Shown: positions 46,568 to 58,887, counted from the stretch's first letter. The stretch: 64,000 nt of DNA from Thuidium tamariscinum (GCA_947034885.2 OZ019759.1:15502501-15566500); one strand, 5' to 3'. Notes: generated by a model not told the origin, from the letters alone. Program-made: numbers and translations.

Positions 46568-47058
46568 CTATTTGTTGGAGATGTTCATCATCTTCACCAC
46601 TATCTGCTTGGCCACATCATATGCTCTATTGAACACATAATTTATTGCATTAGTATACTCACATGATGGCACAATATTACCTCCAAACCTTGTCATACAC
46701 AGAATTAGTGCCTTTCCTTGAATCACTTCCACCACATTTTCATTCTCGATACCTTTCACATTCCCAAGAGCAATGAAAAGCTCATTTGATTCGTGTATGT
46801 CATTTGAAAAACCTTTAATTACATTGATGGGAAGTTCATATGGTCAAAAAACCCATCTAATGCGTACTTTTTTAACACCAGCTTCATCCTCAAATTAGCT
46901 CATTAGCTTGCCAACATAGCTTCCTCCCTGACTTGCACAAGACACAATCGTATAAGTTGTACCAAACCCCCTTGTAGCACATGCTCTCGTAACTGGACTT
47001 AGTCCTGGGCTCCTTGTTTCCCCATGTAAACACGGCACCAGATGAAGACCCCGCCATT
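46568..47058 (-). pseudogene. BAH-domain protein fragment, ASI1/EBS-like
   Basis: BAH domains bind modified nucleosomes; plant ASI1, EBS and SHL are examples. ATG at 47058 (MAGSSSGAVFTWG) leads into YESMCYKGVWYNLYDCV, the usual BAH opening. After a one-step frame change near 46940 it continues GGSYVGKLMS, VKKVRIRWVF, PYELP, ESNELFIALG, NVKGIENENVVEVIQGKALIL and NYVFNRAYDV, which follow the BAH order. It has a TAA after KLMS and a TGA after RWVF, and it ends in TAG at 46568 soon after the domain. No introns are evident in the domain, so it may be a processed or captured copy. Confidence 0.65.
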
Positions 47059-47640
47059 TCCAAGCCTCAGATATAGCACTCCACTCCGACCTCTTCTAAA
47101 ACATCAAAACGCAAGAGCAAAGCTCCACCCAGAACAACGAACTCAAACGAGCAAGCCAACGGACTAAGATTTGGAAGGGACTTCATGGAAGTGCATGTCC
47201 CCTTTCTTGTGATGGAAGATGTCATTCTTTACTTCTTCTAACCATTCTACCACTTTGAACCAAGAAATATTTTATTTTCAAAAAGAAGAACTCCAAATTC
47301 TTTGATTTAGGAAATGTTTAGGAAATACTTAGGAAATGTATAGGAAATACTTAAACCATAGCATTTATACAAAACCTTTGGCCTTGTTGTTTAATAAATG
47401 CAATGGTTTTTCCATGTTGTTTTCATTAAAAAAAGGAAGATGCCAAAATAAAGAGATCAACGAAATAAGATTGCAAAGAAACTTCATGGAAGAGCATATC
47501 CCCTTATTTTTTTTGGAAGATGCTGTTGTTTACTTTGTCTAACACTTGAAAACTACTTTGAAGGAAAATATATTTACTGATGAAATCACAGAACTCAAAA
47601 TAATTTGTTGTTCATTTTAAACATTACCTCAAGTGAATTT
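47059..47640. other. spacer with no recognised gene
   Basis: Short repeated phrases occur (for example GATCAACG / CAACGGACTAAGATT around 46510, 47160 and 47455), suggesting old duplications. No coding domain was seen. Confidence 0.4.
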
Positions 47641-48790
47641 TTTTTTGCTTAAAGGCTACGTTTCATAAATTATGTTCAATTTTGTTGAATGTTTAAAGTA
47701 TTATTCTTTGGCTTAAAGGGATTCTTTATGAAATGAACCTCGTAGTTAAATTCTTGTGGATTGATATTTACGACATTCAATTTTTTAAACAATTGCTATA
47801 GAGGATCAATTTTGGTTATGCAAAACTAAATCTTACATTCTTTTGGATTCACGTGAACAAATTCATTTTTGGTTTATATTTCGTATAAGGGATTTTTTTT
47901 AATGAATTACTATTGTTTTTTGTTTTTGTTTTTTTTATAACAAATGGTGAACCATTGCATTAAAAGAATACTATTTTGTTTTCTTTCAATCACGTGGAAG
48001 GGAACCATTTCTACAAAATAGCTACAAGGGATTGTTTTTGAATGAGAACTTAGATCTTCCATTCTTTTGGATTCACGCGAAGGGACTAATATTTGAAAAT
48101 GCTTGGTACAAGGGTTTTTTTTAGCCTAACCTATGATTTTCATTTTTTTGAATTCATTATTCCTATAAAGGGATTCATTTTTGAGCATTCTAACTACAAG
48201 GGATTGTTTTTGAATGAGAACTTAGATCTTCCATTCTTTTGGATTCACGTGAAGGGACTAAGATTTGAAAATGCTTGGTATAAGGGGTTTTTTTAGCCTC
48301 ACCTATGAGTTTCATTTTTTTGAATTCATTATTCCTATAAAGGGATTCATTTTTGAGCATTCTAACTACAAAGGGATTGTTTTCGAATGAGAACTTAGAT
48401 CTTCCATTCTTTTGGATTCACATGAAGGGACTAATATTTGAAAATGCTTGGTACAAGGGTTTTTCTTAAGAACTTCTAAGTTTTGTTTTCTTAGATTCAC
48501 ATGGAAGGGAGTCATTTCTAAAAAATAGCTATAAGGAATCATTTTTTTGAACGAGAACTTTACATTATTTTGGATTCACTTGAAGAGATTCATTTTTTGG
48601 AATAACTGATAGAATGCATTTTTTAAAAGAACAAATGAGTTTTATTTCTTCAAATCCATTATTCATAAGCAAGGATTCATTTTTTTGCATAATAACTACA
48701 AGGAATTTCTTTGGGAAATGAAAAATTACAAGTTATATTGTATTCTAAATGTGAAGGGATTCATTTTTTTAAATACTTGGTACAACAGGG
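47640..48790. repeat. 172-bp tandem satellite with degenerate flanks
   Basis: Units at 48022-48193, 48194-48365 and 48366 onward share ACTACAAGGGATTG, TTAGATCTTCCATTC and TTCCTATAAAGGGATTC blocks at an exact 172-bp period. Related but decayed units extend left to about 47640 and right to about 48790. Confidence 0.85.
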
Positions 48791-49555
48791 TTGCTAGCAG
48801 GCGAGCCTAGGGGCGTGAGCCTGTGAGCGGGAAATTTTTTCAAGGAAAAATTTCATTTCGGACCTATGACCGTGGATAAGTGAAGGGGGTCTTATGACCG
48901 TAGTTTAGTGTTTTAGGGTGAAGTTTATCAATCTTTTTGAGTTAGAATTTGGTGTTTAGGGGAGAACGTTGAAATGTTGTTGGTTAAAGTATAATTCAAA
49001 CAATGAAAAATGAAAATGAATACCATAAAGTACCAATATGTAGCTATAAAACATTCAAATCCAATCATCATAGAAGGCAACATACAATAGTTTGACTCAC
49101 AGAATATGTCAATTCCGTGAGTCTAAATCATTGAGAACTCAATCTCAGAATGAGAACTCTTTAACAACTTAGAAGACTCTCTACCCTTATATGCTGACCC
49201 ATCTATAAACTGTAAAACATTTAGGGCATATGTGTCTTTATGATGTTTTGGTTTAGAGGAACCAAAATTCACAAAGGCACTTGCCATTTGCTTTGCATAG
49301 ACGGGAAGGTCGAAAGTCTTTTGAGGACTCAAAAAAAAGACTTTACTTCAGTATGTTGGCATCTTCCAACATCAATCCTCAATGACTGCAAACCAATATA
49401 TATAGAGTTAGACTTTTTGGTTGATTAATTCACCATGCAATTCACTAAAAAATTAAAAAAGGTTCCAACTTACTCATTGAATTTTTTTTTTGCAAGTGAA
49501 TTTTTGGGGCAACAATGGCAATTCATCTTGATCCTATGACAAGGCTACAACTAGT
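48791..49555. other. no recognised gene
   Basis: Minus frame 49332-49123 is open for 69 codons but shows no domain. The region borders the 3' end of the methyltransferase-bearing relic and may contain its 3' untranslated or terminal sequence. Confidence 0.4.
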
Positions 49556-49559
49556 GTTG

Positions 49560-52500
49560 GCACTAGAGTCTCCACTATTGTTGACGTGGACTTCTTCATG
49601 GGTTTGAATATGGCATCGAAGATGTCTTTGTTATCTTTCAAAGCCACAATGTGGCGGCCCATGGCATGGCAAACAATAATACAAGCCTCTAGACAAGCCA
49701 CGAATACACATTGATTAGTTCACTCCATTTTTTGTTGAGATCATGTTGAATAGAGACATTTGGAAGAAGACACTAACATGTGGATGCGGTGCAGTCTAGA
49801 ACCAAATCACCCTCACTATTAGAGTGCTAGTAGCTTTGAGGAGGATTTGGAAGAAGTGCGGATTTTTTTTGCGCGCCCCTCTCCATGGCTTTGCTCCATT
49901 CATGGCCATGTCATCATCATTAGTGTAGTTTATGAGCATGTTGTCCTTGGCAATGTTGACATTGGCCTTCTTCATGAAAGAGAAATTGAACTTCCCTTTG
50001 TCGTTGAGGTTCTTCACGAGGAGCATGATCCCAAACTTCTGTATCTACGAATTAGGTGAGGCAAATGTTGATTAGAAATGCATTGGAAGATGAACATGAT
50101 GACTGGTTTGCAGAAGCCAAGAGAATGGAATGGAGTTTACCGTTTGTTTGTTGTCAATGGCTAAGGTTAAGTGCATGTGGTTCATACCCATCCACTCCTT
50201 CTTCTTGACCATGTCATATACGTCACATAATGCAGCAATGTCGCTCTTTAATTTGATGCCATACGAGTGGAAGATGATGACATAATCGTCGTCTTGGAGA
50301 TGCTTGCACACAAAGCTGAAGGTTGACTGGAGGGCCTCATCTTCAACGTCTTCATTCCAATTGGGCACATCATCTTTAGGAAAAGACAACCCTAGGATAG
50401 GCAAGTTCTCAAGGCAATCAAAGAAGACAACGTCCACCCCCGATCAAGTGTTCCACTGCCTATAGAAATATTTGTTTTTTGTTGTAGACACCTACCAAGT
50501 GCCAACATGAAGTACATCATCAAATGAAGAAGTAGCATGTACACTATTGATGTTGACAAGACAAAATGAACAATGACCAATTTGAAGTTTGAAGTGAGTA
50601 CTTTCCTCAAGAAGGCCAAGACTTGTAACAAGTGGGCTTGTTGGAGTCCATGTCTTCCACAAGTTCCACGATGGAGACATTGAGGATCAAGTCTTTGAAC
50701 TTGATGAACTCTTTGTCGGTGAGAAGAAATCCTTGAGATATATGAGTGATGACCTCCTCCAAGAACTCTGATAAAGTGGCCTTCCTCTTGACTCCACTCT
50801 GAGATCCAACCTAGAGTTGAAAGCCTTGATCAATTGTGGAGGATGTTGGGACTTGGGCGGTCGCCTTGGCCTTCTTCTTCCCTTTGTTGTTGGCCTATTC
50901 TTCCTTGTCCTTTTCCTACTCTCTTTCCGTGAACTTGGCAAGTCTCTCCACTTCCTTCTTTTCCTTGGCATCGAGTAGAACTTGGACTCGTGCTTTCTTC
51001 TTCATGTCGTTAGCATCCCTCCTCTGAATGGCTTTCCTCCTCTGCCTATCCGTCAAGCCAGTGAACTCATCCACTTCCAAGTCAATGGCCCCTTTGCCCT
51101 CCAAGTATTCATGTAGCTGTGCGTCTGATTCATGGGTGAATCCTACAAAGCAGTCCAAATACAAGGCTCTTCCATTGAGATGAGCAGTGGTGAACATGCA
51201 TAGCTGGCTCACAGAGAACATGCAATCAATGGAGTTGCGGTCCAACTATGAAGACAAGAAAGGTGGCAAGTCCCTTCATTCAATTGCCCCCTTCTCTTGG
51301 AGCTCATACTTGAAGTACCTACAACGCTGATCAATTGAATGAATAGAGAGAAGTAAGAAACTCTAGCAACTAATATCTTCTTGAGTTTCAAATGGTATGT
51401 CCTTCGATAACAAACATGATAGAATTGTGAGCAACAAGGTCAAAGTGTAAGGCAAATGACTTTAGAAAAACATTGACCAATGTTTAAAGCATACCGGAAA
51501 AGAACTCTTTGGACCACTAAGTTGGAGCCTTTGTAATTTATGAATGAATCTTCTTTCTTAAAGTAACTAGCACCTTTGAAGATAGGTCCAAATCCTTGGT
51601 CCCAGATCTTCCTCCTCCATCCCTCAATGTAGTCAGGCAATGTCTCTGGCTACTACAGGACCATCATGTCAATCTTGAGATTGTCATGTCTGACCATCCC
51701 ATCGAAGTATTGGACCGAAGCATCCTCGATCTGTAGAAAATGTTGATTAGAATAAGAAATTCATTTCATGTACCAAAACATGAGATGCAAAGAAAGTACC
51801 TATAAGCACTTCCACCAAAAAAAATAACAACATGAATCTAAAATGGTGTGAACAAATGAACTTATCCCTACATACCAGACGTACTTGTTGAAGAATGGCT
51901 TGAGATGTGATTCAACGACGGGTTTGGCTAGGAACTTCCTAGCATCATGAGACGGAATGGATGTGTTCCACCACTTGAGGAACTTCATTTTGTGGTATGG
52001 TGTCGTGCTGCAGGTGACCACCATCTACAATTTCTCAAGCATCATTTCGGGCACCTCATTGGAGCTTCAATGCCTCTCCACCTAGACAACCACGAAGCCA
52101 TTGAATTTCATTTTGAATGCAAGGAAGAATGACGGTGAGAGAAGACACGATCAGTGAAGCAATTCAACTAACCTCTGCAAGGAATTGCGTTCCATGAACG
52201 AAATTGGCAACGGTGAGGAGCTTGATCATCTTGACATAGAATTTGACATTATTTTCCTTGGCTTCCACCCTCATGGATAGAGTTTTCCCTTTTGCGGTTT
52301 GATTATCAGGTGATGACGTCTCTATGTACCTCCAAACTCCAAAGCGTTGCATCTGCCGCCATGACAATCTCTTGTTGTCTATTCCCACATTTTTTTCAAA
52401 CCTCAGCAAATGAAAGAAACCAAGGCAATAACAAGAAACAGAGAGTGGATGTAAAGGAGAGGCCTTTTGTAAGTCTTACCCTGAAGATGAAGGAAGTGAA

Positions 52501-53520
52501 GACCTCTATAGGTATGGAGTACCATGCCCTTTTTGCTAGTAGTGCAATACATTTCTTTCTCTCCAAAGGCCTGAGCATTTCATTGAACTTTTCCATGGAC
52601 AGTAGGCCATACTTTTGCACCCTGTAGAGAGTGTATACGAGGTTGATTTTGATGTGTGAATCCTCTGTGGATCTATACATTCCATCCAATTTAAATAAGG
52701 TAGGAATTGATCGTCATTGTGTAGAACAAGATGCAATTGAAAATACAATGAATGCAAGACAAGCAAGAGAGAGTAGAATTGTTTTCATGCACCTACTTAT
52801 TGATTTTGTGCATGACCTACATAACGAGCTCAATTTTCCCCTTCGTGTTTAAGAGAATGTTGTCCACCGTATAGTGCCAATTACAGTTGGTGGCATACAT
52901 CCTGGAAATGATGTTCATCCATACAAGGAGTCTATGGTTTCCGTGACAAACAAAGAACTTAGATTTTTTGAGGCACTTGAGAGCTAGATTGGCATCCAAT
53001 TGGTTCTCAAACTCTACATTTTTGCGTTTCCACCTAGGGGAGGACACTTCCCGTTTTTTAATAACCTATGTGCGGCGGAATATAGGGTACATTTAAATAA
53101 TCTTAGGTAAAATTTATAAGGAATTTACATATAAAATAGGGGACATTGAAAAGGCAAAGTGATTTAAAAATAAAATTGGGATGATAATATGGCTGATTTT
53201 TCCACTTTATGGTAAAATAGGGGCTCTTTTAATGTTGCCAAGTAATGATTACAAGTAATTGATAGCCCCCCTAAAAATACCCCACCGCCGCACGTGGGTC
53301 CCCCAAATATACAAGAAGTGTCCTCCCCGGGGTTTCCACAGAGGGGCCCGCTCATCCATTTCCTCCTTGGTGAATTGTAAAGATTCTCTCGCCTCATTGG
53401 TGGTAGACACATAGAAGATAGCTACATCATCCTGATATCCACCTATGAATTCCCTGTCTAGGAACTGGATGTCGCATGAGAGGGTGGTGTGGGCACTTTA
53501 TTCCTACCCTTGGAATAAAG
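49560..53520 (-). pseudogene. large element-borne ORF with C-terminal beta-class amino-methyltransferase-like domain
   Basis: The coding remains run from about 53520 (CDIQFLDREFIGGYQDD) across a MITE insertion to RKNVEFENQL, LYRVQKYGLLSMEKFNEM, WYSIPIEVFTSF, TTPYHKMKFLKWWNTSI, PDYIEGWRRKIW, LNGRALYLDCFVGF, and a Lys/Glu-rich linker (RQRRKAIQRRDAND, AKEKKEVERL). The C-terminal part (50437-49600) shows the motif order of class-beta N4/N6 amino-methyltransferases (PF01555 type): VVFFDCLEN at the motif IV position, YVIIFHSYG, PWRGARKKNPHFF like motif X, EGDLVLDCTASTC like the SAM motif I, and MGRHIVALKDNKDIFDAI like the strand after it. The D-P-P-Y signature is not intact (D-C-L-E). Most internal stops are TAG, with some TGA, and there are several frame changes. 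Another relic at 60992 shares the LYxVQKY-to-VFTSF segment, so this is a repeated family. Confidence 0.6.
53034..53331. mobile_element. 298-bp hAT-like MITE with 8-bp target duplication
   Basis: Inverted ends share GGGGAGGACACTTC (left CTAGGGGAGG..., right ...CCTCCCCGGG). The flanks repeat GTTTCCAC at 53026-53033 and 53332-53339. Removing the element and one copy of the repeat restores a continuous coding frame of the host relic (APLWK followed by RKNVEF), which confirms the borders. An 8-bp duplication fits hAT-mediated insertion. Confidence 0.9.
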
Positions 53521-53529
53521 TGTACACAA

Positions 53530-54720
53530 CCGGGCTCAGTTCTATAAAGTCTAATTCCTAGTAGGTGTCTACCTACGTTTGGTCCAGTTCTGCCTTCCAA
53601 GCAATGGATTTTTTAACCGCTACTCCTACTTCTTTCCTTGAAATGATTGCTAAGGGTTTTCCCTCACTTATCTAAGAGATTTTGGATAATGATGGTTAAC
53701 TTTCTACTAACTTAGCACTGTATGGTCCTTGAATGGTTTCACTTAGTCTAATTATTCTATCTTTTATTTTCTATTGATTGAGGCACGGAAGGGTCCAACC
53801 AATGTATGTTTTTTTTCAATTGGTGATGTTTCAGAATCAATTTCCTAATTCCTAGTTGATTGGTAACATTTTCTAATCTTGACTAAGCTTTTACTTTTGC
53901 TTGAAAATGACCGTCTAAGTGCTTTTACCTATCTTTGATTTGTTTGGTTTAATCCTAATCGCGGAGCAAATTCCAACTTCTAGATTCTAGTTACTTGGAA
54001 ATAATGGGAAAAAGGATTTTACAGACTTACGGTGATCATGTTGACTTCAAAGTCTTCGTGTCCACCGAATAACTCCTCCCGATGCATGAGTTCTACTTCC
54101 ATTCCGTTGATTTGCACGTAATTATGGTATGTGGTGTGCCTTTGTGGGTCTTGAAGCTTTTGGTCCTTCCTTCTTCCTTGGAGTGTCTCCTTTTCTTTCT
54201 AATTTCCTTTCTTTTCTTTCGGGTGATGTTCCAAAGTCAACCTATAAAAAATCCTAATAAAATCTAAACTCTTATTACTAACTAAATGGTTCCAAAGTCA
54301 AACCTTCCTACAACTAAGCCTTTCTAAACTTTTCCCTAAATTGGCAAACTTCTAAATGGTTCCTAAGTCAAACTATTCTTCTTCTTGTCTTTTCTATTTG
54401 TTTTTTCCCAAACTAAAATATGGTTTCCAAAGTCAAAATGGCTCAAGATTCCATCATCTCTCTCCCTTCTTTCTAAACAACAATTGTGGTTCACTTTTCT
54501 ATGATTCTAGAGTTTGGGGATTGTGAGAGAGTTGTGAGAGACTTTGAGTGAGTTGGAGTTGGAACTAGGTTGTGTTTTGCAGGTTCAGAGTTTCAAAAAT
54601 TGGGGAGCCTGGCTCGATTGCTGGAGGTCCAGTATGGGCTGATTTTGAGGTCTAGTTCGTGAATCCAAGTGCTGGATGCTGGTGGGGTGAGGGCAAGTGG
54701 CCTTCCAAAGGGGTAGGAGG
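53530..54720. other. no recognised gene
   Basis: Stops in all frames. It is pyrimidine-rich in places (54150-54480). Possibly intron or 5' sequence of the methyltransferase-bearing element on the minus strand. Confidence 0.4.
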
Positions 54721-54721
54721 T

Positions 54722-55187
54722 GGTCAACTCAGTTTGACTCAGATTTTGAGCTTGTTAGCCTGGGTTCAGCCCCTTGGTCAACTCAGCTTGACTCAGATTT
54801 TGAGCTTGTTAGCTTGTTCAGCCCCTTCTGGGTGAACCCAACTTTTGTGTTCAAACTCAATTTTCTAAATAATAGGGAACTCTGGACCCTTGATGAGTGG
54901 AAGGCTGGTCAACTCAGTTTGACTCAGATTTTGAGCTTGTTAGCTTGTTCAGCCCCTTCTGGGTAAACCCAGCTTTTGTGTTCAAACTCAATTTTCTAAA
55001 TAATAGGGAACTCTGGACCCTCGATGAGTGGAAGGCTGGTCAACTCAGTTTGACTCAAATTTTGAGCTTGTTAGCCTGTTCAGCCCCTTCTGGGTGAACC
55101 CAGCTTTTGTGTTCAAACTCAATTTTCTAAATAATAGGGAACTCTGGACCCTGGATGAGTGGAAGGCTGGTCAACTCAATTTGACTG
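54722..55187. repeat. 131-bp tandem repeat, three full copies plus partial ends
   Basis: A truncated unit (54722-54775) is followed by full units starting at 54776, 54907 and 55038 and a partial at 55169, each beginning GGTCAACTCA. The units are nearly identical. The period is not a multiple of three, so each frame rotates between copies. The short internal part GTCAACTCAGYTTGACTC is itself partly palindromic. Confidence 0.95.
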
Positions 55188-55189
55188 TC

Positions 55190-57740
55190 CCATTTTTGTA
55201 TTTGGACTGCCTAACGGCTTCCTTTCTAGAACTCAAAATTCTATACTTCAAATCTCTCAATGTTTTGCAATGACTGGGCAGGGTTGGAGGATCAACCGGT
55301 TTTCTTTTTATATTTTTGTATCTAATTCTAAACAAAATAAATTCTAACTTGCCTCTCTAAGCTTGACACCTGTTCTTCACGTCCGTGCTTCAAACTTGAA
55401 ATCAAGAAAATAGTTTTCTTGTGAAAACTTTGTCTAATTCAGATGGTGAGGCATGTATGGTTACCTTCAGTTTTCTCCCTTGGGTCTAGAGCCGGATGGC
55501 CTGACCTGCTTGGGCTTTCAATTAAATAATGAACTGATAGAGCCTGGTTGCCGAGGTGGCTGGCTACCAAGGCTGCTGCCGGGTTGGCCGCTGGGGCCTG
55601 GTGCCGAGGCCTGGCTGTTGAGCGGTTGGCTGCCTGGTGTCTGGGTCCTGGTCTGGTCCTCGATCTTGGAACAAACCACTTCTGGTTAATTTGGCGGTTG
55701 TTGCCAATTCTTAAATAAAACCGCAGGGTCTCTTTTGGGGACCCCTGAAACAAACACAAATTGGAATAATTTAAGCTAAGGCTAAGAACCCAATTTCTCA
55801 CAACTTTACCTTTTTGAGGTTTGTTGTTTTGAAAACAAGTTCCAAGATGAAAGCTTCGCCGTCTTAGAGGATTTGACCTCAAATTCTGGCAAAATTTCGC
55901 AAGAGCCGTGCTAGGAATTAGTTTTTTGAGGTTGTATCAACTCCAAAAATTTTCACTTGGATCACAATGCAATGGCTAGGCCTGAGGGGGATTCTCAATA
56001 AACCAATCCAGGTTGTAAATCCGCCCGAAGAGACTAGTCACAAGGAATTATGATATCACAATGTGCAAAAGACTATAAACTCCACGTGAACTTAGACAAG
56101 TTAGCAATGGTGTACTAATGAATTTTGAACACCACAAGTTGTTCAAAAATACTCTATCAAAACACAAGTATAAAAAGGCTTTGAAGTGTACCAACAAGGT
56201 TGGTGAAGCTCTTGACCCTTGAATACCAAAGAGTCCAAAGACTTGTAGTTGGTGTAGACTAAGAGAATGGAATGAGAAGGATGTAGAATGAGAATGGTAT
56301 TGGAAGTAGTGTAGAATGATCGGAAAATGGCTATGGTTTTCAATTGATAATGATGTGGTATATGCATATTGAGTTGATAATGGTGTGAAGTGAGGGGAGG
56401 GGGAGGCCTTTTACACATTTCCAAGGCCTCCTCCCCCCTCAAATTACTTGCTAAGTAATTTAAAAAGTCAACTTTAACCCTTAAAAATCTACACTACTGC
56501 TGTGATTACTCTATCTTTTGGAGAAATAGTCCGATTGCCAAACGGACAACGCCAATGGCTTCAGAAGCCCCAAATTAGTCTAGGGGAACCCTTACCCCTT
56601 ACTCTCGGAGCCCAAATGCGCTCTAAAGCTAACATTCACGAACCGGTAAAAAGGGTGGAAAATCTATCTTTTGGAATTGATTTTTCCCAAAGGTTTTGAC
56701 TAGCCCGGGTTGTCGGGAAGGTCCAAAAATGTTGGAAAAGAGTCTAAGTTGACCCAAATCGGACTCCGTATGCTCCCCGTGCGCCGGGCAACTCGCAAGA
56801 GTTTTGGTAAAACCCTGGAAAGTCATTGTCGCCACAGGTTGTGGTACCGGCCACTGTCAAAATGTCTTGAAATTTGGCGGGACGCTTATTTATGCTAAAA
56901 CATGCTATCCTAATTTTTAGTGGGATTTTACCATCACCGTGGAATTTTCTATGAATTTCCAATTGCCGGTAAAAGCAATTGACTTCCCATGGAGTCATTT
57001 CTGTAATCCAGAAAACTACGAAACTTTTAGGGGATCTTCTAGAGAACCCCCTAATGACAAGTGCAAAATTTTGCTAGAAACATACACTGTCTAATTAAAG
57101 TAGAAATTGTACTAAGGCGGAATTAATTCCTTCGGGGAGGAATCATTCTCGTACGAGGGAATCTCCATGAATTGGCTTCGCCGTGATACTCTTGAATGAC
57201 TACCGGAATCTCATGACCTGTACCTAGCCAAATTCCGCTAAGATTCTTCTCAGAAGTCCGATAGGGCTTGTCTTGACACTTTTGCACTAAATCGTCTTTT
57301 GACTATTAGTTCGTGCTATCTCCTGGTAATCGCGTAATATTATGCCTAATCACCTCACAAGAATCTCCATGATTCTATCTTCTTGCCTTTCAGCTACCGG
57401 TGTAACATCCATTTGCAAATCCAATTCCATCACTTAAAATAAAAAGGGACATTGAATGAATGCACATGACATCATTGATCATTGATGAGCCAAAATAGTG
57501 AACCCTTTACATCAAATTGGAAGTCCAAAATGACTGTTGTTTTGATTGCAAAAAAATTTCACTAAGTAGTAGACTCAAGGAGCTCTCAGAACTACATGGG
57601 CAATCTGTGGTGCCATTCAAGTACTAACAACATCAACCTTATTGTCAGTGTTTGAGTTTGAGCTGAGAATAATGATGAATTCTCCCTCGAAATGGAGTCT
57701 ACCACTATCATCTAAGTCACTCAACTTGTGCAACTCTAGA
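55190..57740. other. no recognised gene; includes a GC-rich GGCTGG/CCGGG-type patch
   Basis: 55540-55640 is a GC-rich run of GGTTGGCTGCC/GGCTGGC-type repeats. The section 56500-57410 has long segments of moderate GC unlike the surroundings and could be terminal sequence of a retroelement. No domain was found on either strand. Confidence 0.4.
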
Positions 57741-57741
57741 C

Positions 57742-58191
57742 TTATAATGGATGTGCACGTCTATCGCTCTGAACTATACTCAGTCTTTTTAAACTCTCGG
57801 GAGAAAACTTAACCTTCTTGTGCTTGCGATTGAAGCTTGTGACAAGGTGACCTGGCCAATTAGTATTGCGGGTGTACATAGAGACATCCAAGGCATCTAC
57901 AATACAACTTGCTACACTCATGGTGTCCTCAAATCTTACTAAATCGGTAGATCCTCTTCCTACAATACAACTTGCTATACTCATGATGTCCTCAAATCTT
58001 ACCCAGATCGGTAGATCCTCTTCCTCCTCCTCTTCCTCTTCATCTTTGGATTCTCCAACCACCTCCTCAACATCTTTCAAAGTCTTTGCCTCGGATGGAC
58101 CTCCTTCATATAAGGCTTGAATGGATAAAACTTGGCCATTGGCACCGGCAACGCCTTCACGAGCATGAATGCCCTCACTTTGACATTCCAA
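57742..58191 (-). CDS. acidic ORF fragment with an internal repeat
   Basis: Open for about 149 codons, ending in TAA at 57742, with no ATG at the 5' end, so it would be an exon or a fragment. A Glu run (DEEEEEEEEDLP) is followed by two copies of VRFEDxMSxASCIV 23 residues apart, then a basic stretch (RKHKKVKFSP). A TTTCATCTCTTGTAG acceptor-like sequence lies shortly upstream. Family unknown. Confidence 0.3.
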   Translation of the reverse strand: MECQSEGIHAREGVAGANGQVLSIQALYEGGPSEAKTLKDVEEVVGESKDEEEEEEEEDLPIWVRFEDIMSIASCIVGRGSTDLVRFEDTMSVASCIVDALDVSMYTRNTNWPGHLVTSFNRKHKKVKFSPESLKRLSIVQSDRRAHPL

Positions 58192-58545
58192 CCATGGAAA
58201 AAATTAGAAATAGAAAAATGAAGAGGTTTGACTACAAGAGATGAAAGAAATTTGAAACAATTGGGTGCCAACTTTGGGCTAATTTCTAAAACACCGAGCG
58301 AGGGTCAACAAGTCTAGCTTAATACTACAGGTTCAAAATATATATACACAAATGGGGTCCCCCTACACAAGGCAGCGCGCAACTCGCACGTGGGGATGGC
58401 ACGCACAAAGTTGGACTTCAATGCTCTATACTCGCCAAGAAATCAATTGAAAACCTTATGTTGGCCCTAAAATAGCGTTAGGAACTTGGCAAAATTGCAC
58501 ACAAATAAAAGAATTAATAAAAATAATAATAATGGAATTCACAAG

Positions 58546-58643
58546 GGTACCCAAAACTGGGTTACTATGAGAGACCCAAGAATGTACCGTCAGATCCGAC
58601 GGTACTTTCTCTAGTATCCCATGGTACCCCAATTTTGGGTACC
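58546..58643. repeat. foldback element 1
   Basis: An imperfect inverted repeat about 98 bp long with GGTACCCAAAA ends and the centre ACCGTCAGATCCGACGGT. Same family as the foldbacks at 58888, 59814 and 60385. Confidence 0.8.
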
Positions 58644-58887
58644 TAATTGAGATTTCAAAGAAAATTAGAAATTTGCAAAGAATGAGATTTCTTAAAAAAA
58701 CATCATTTATAAAGAATTTGCTTACATGGCTATTGATTTTCAAAAATAAAGTGCCAAAGAACTCAATCATGGAAGATCTAACATATGGCATTGAGTTTAG
58801 ATCAAGGCTTTTGCAAGCCAAAAAACCCCATGGATTTGAACTAAAAACCCCAAACTAAAAATGATTTCAGAGACTGTTTAAAACATA

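Noticed and set aside
55439..55882. 147-codon minus frame rich in Arg, Pro and Ala
   Set aside because: No ATG start. It is the complement of a GC-rich simple-repeat patch, and the composition explains the open frame.
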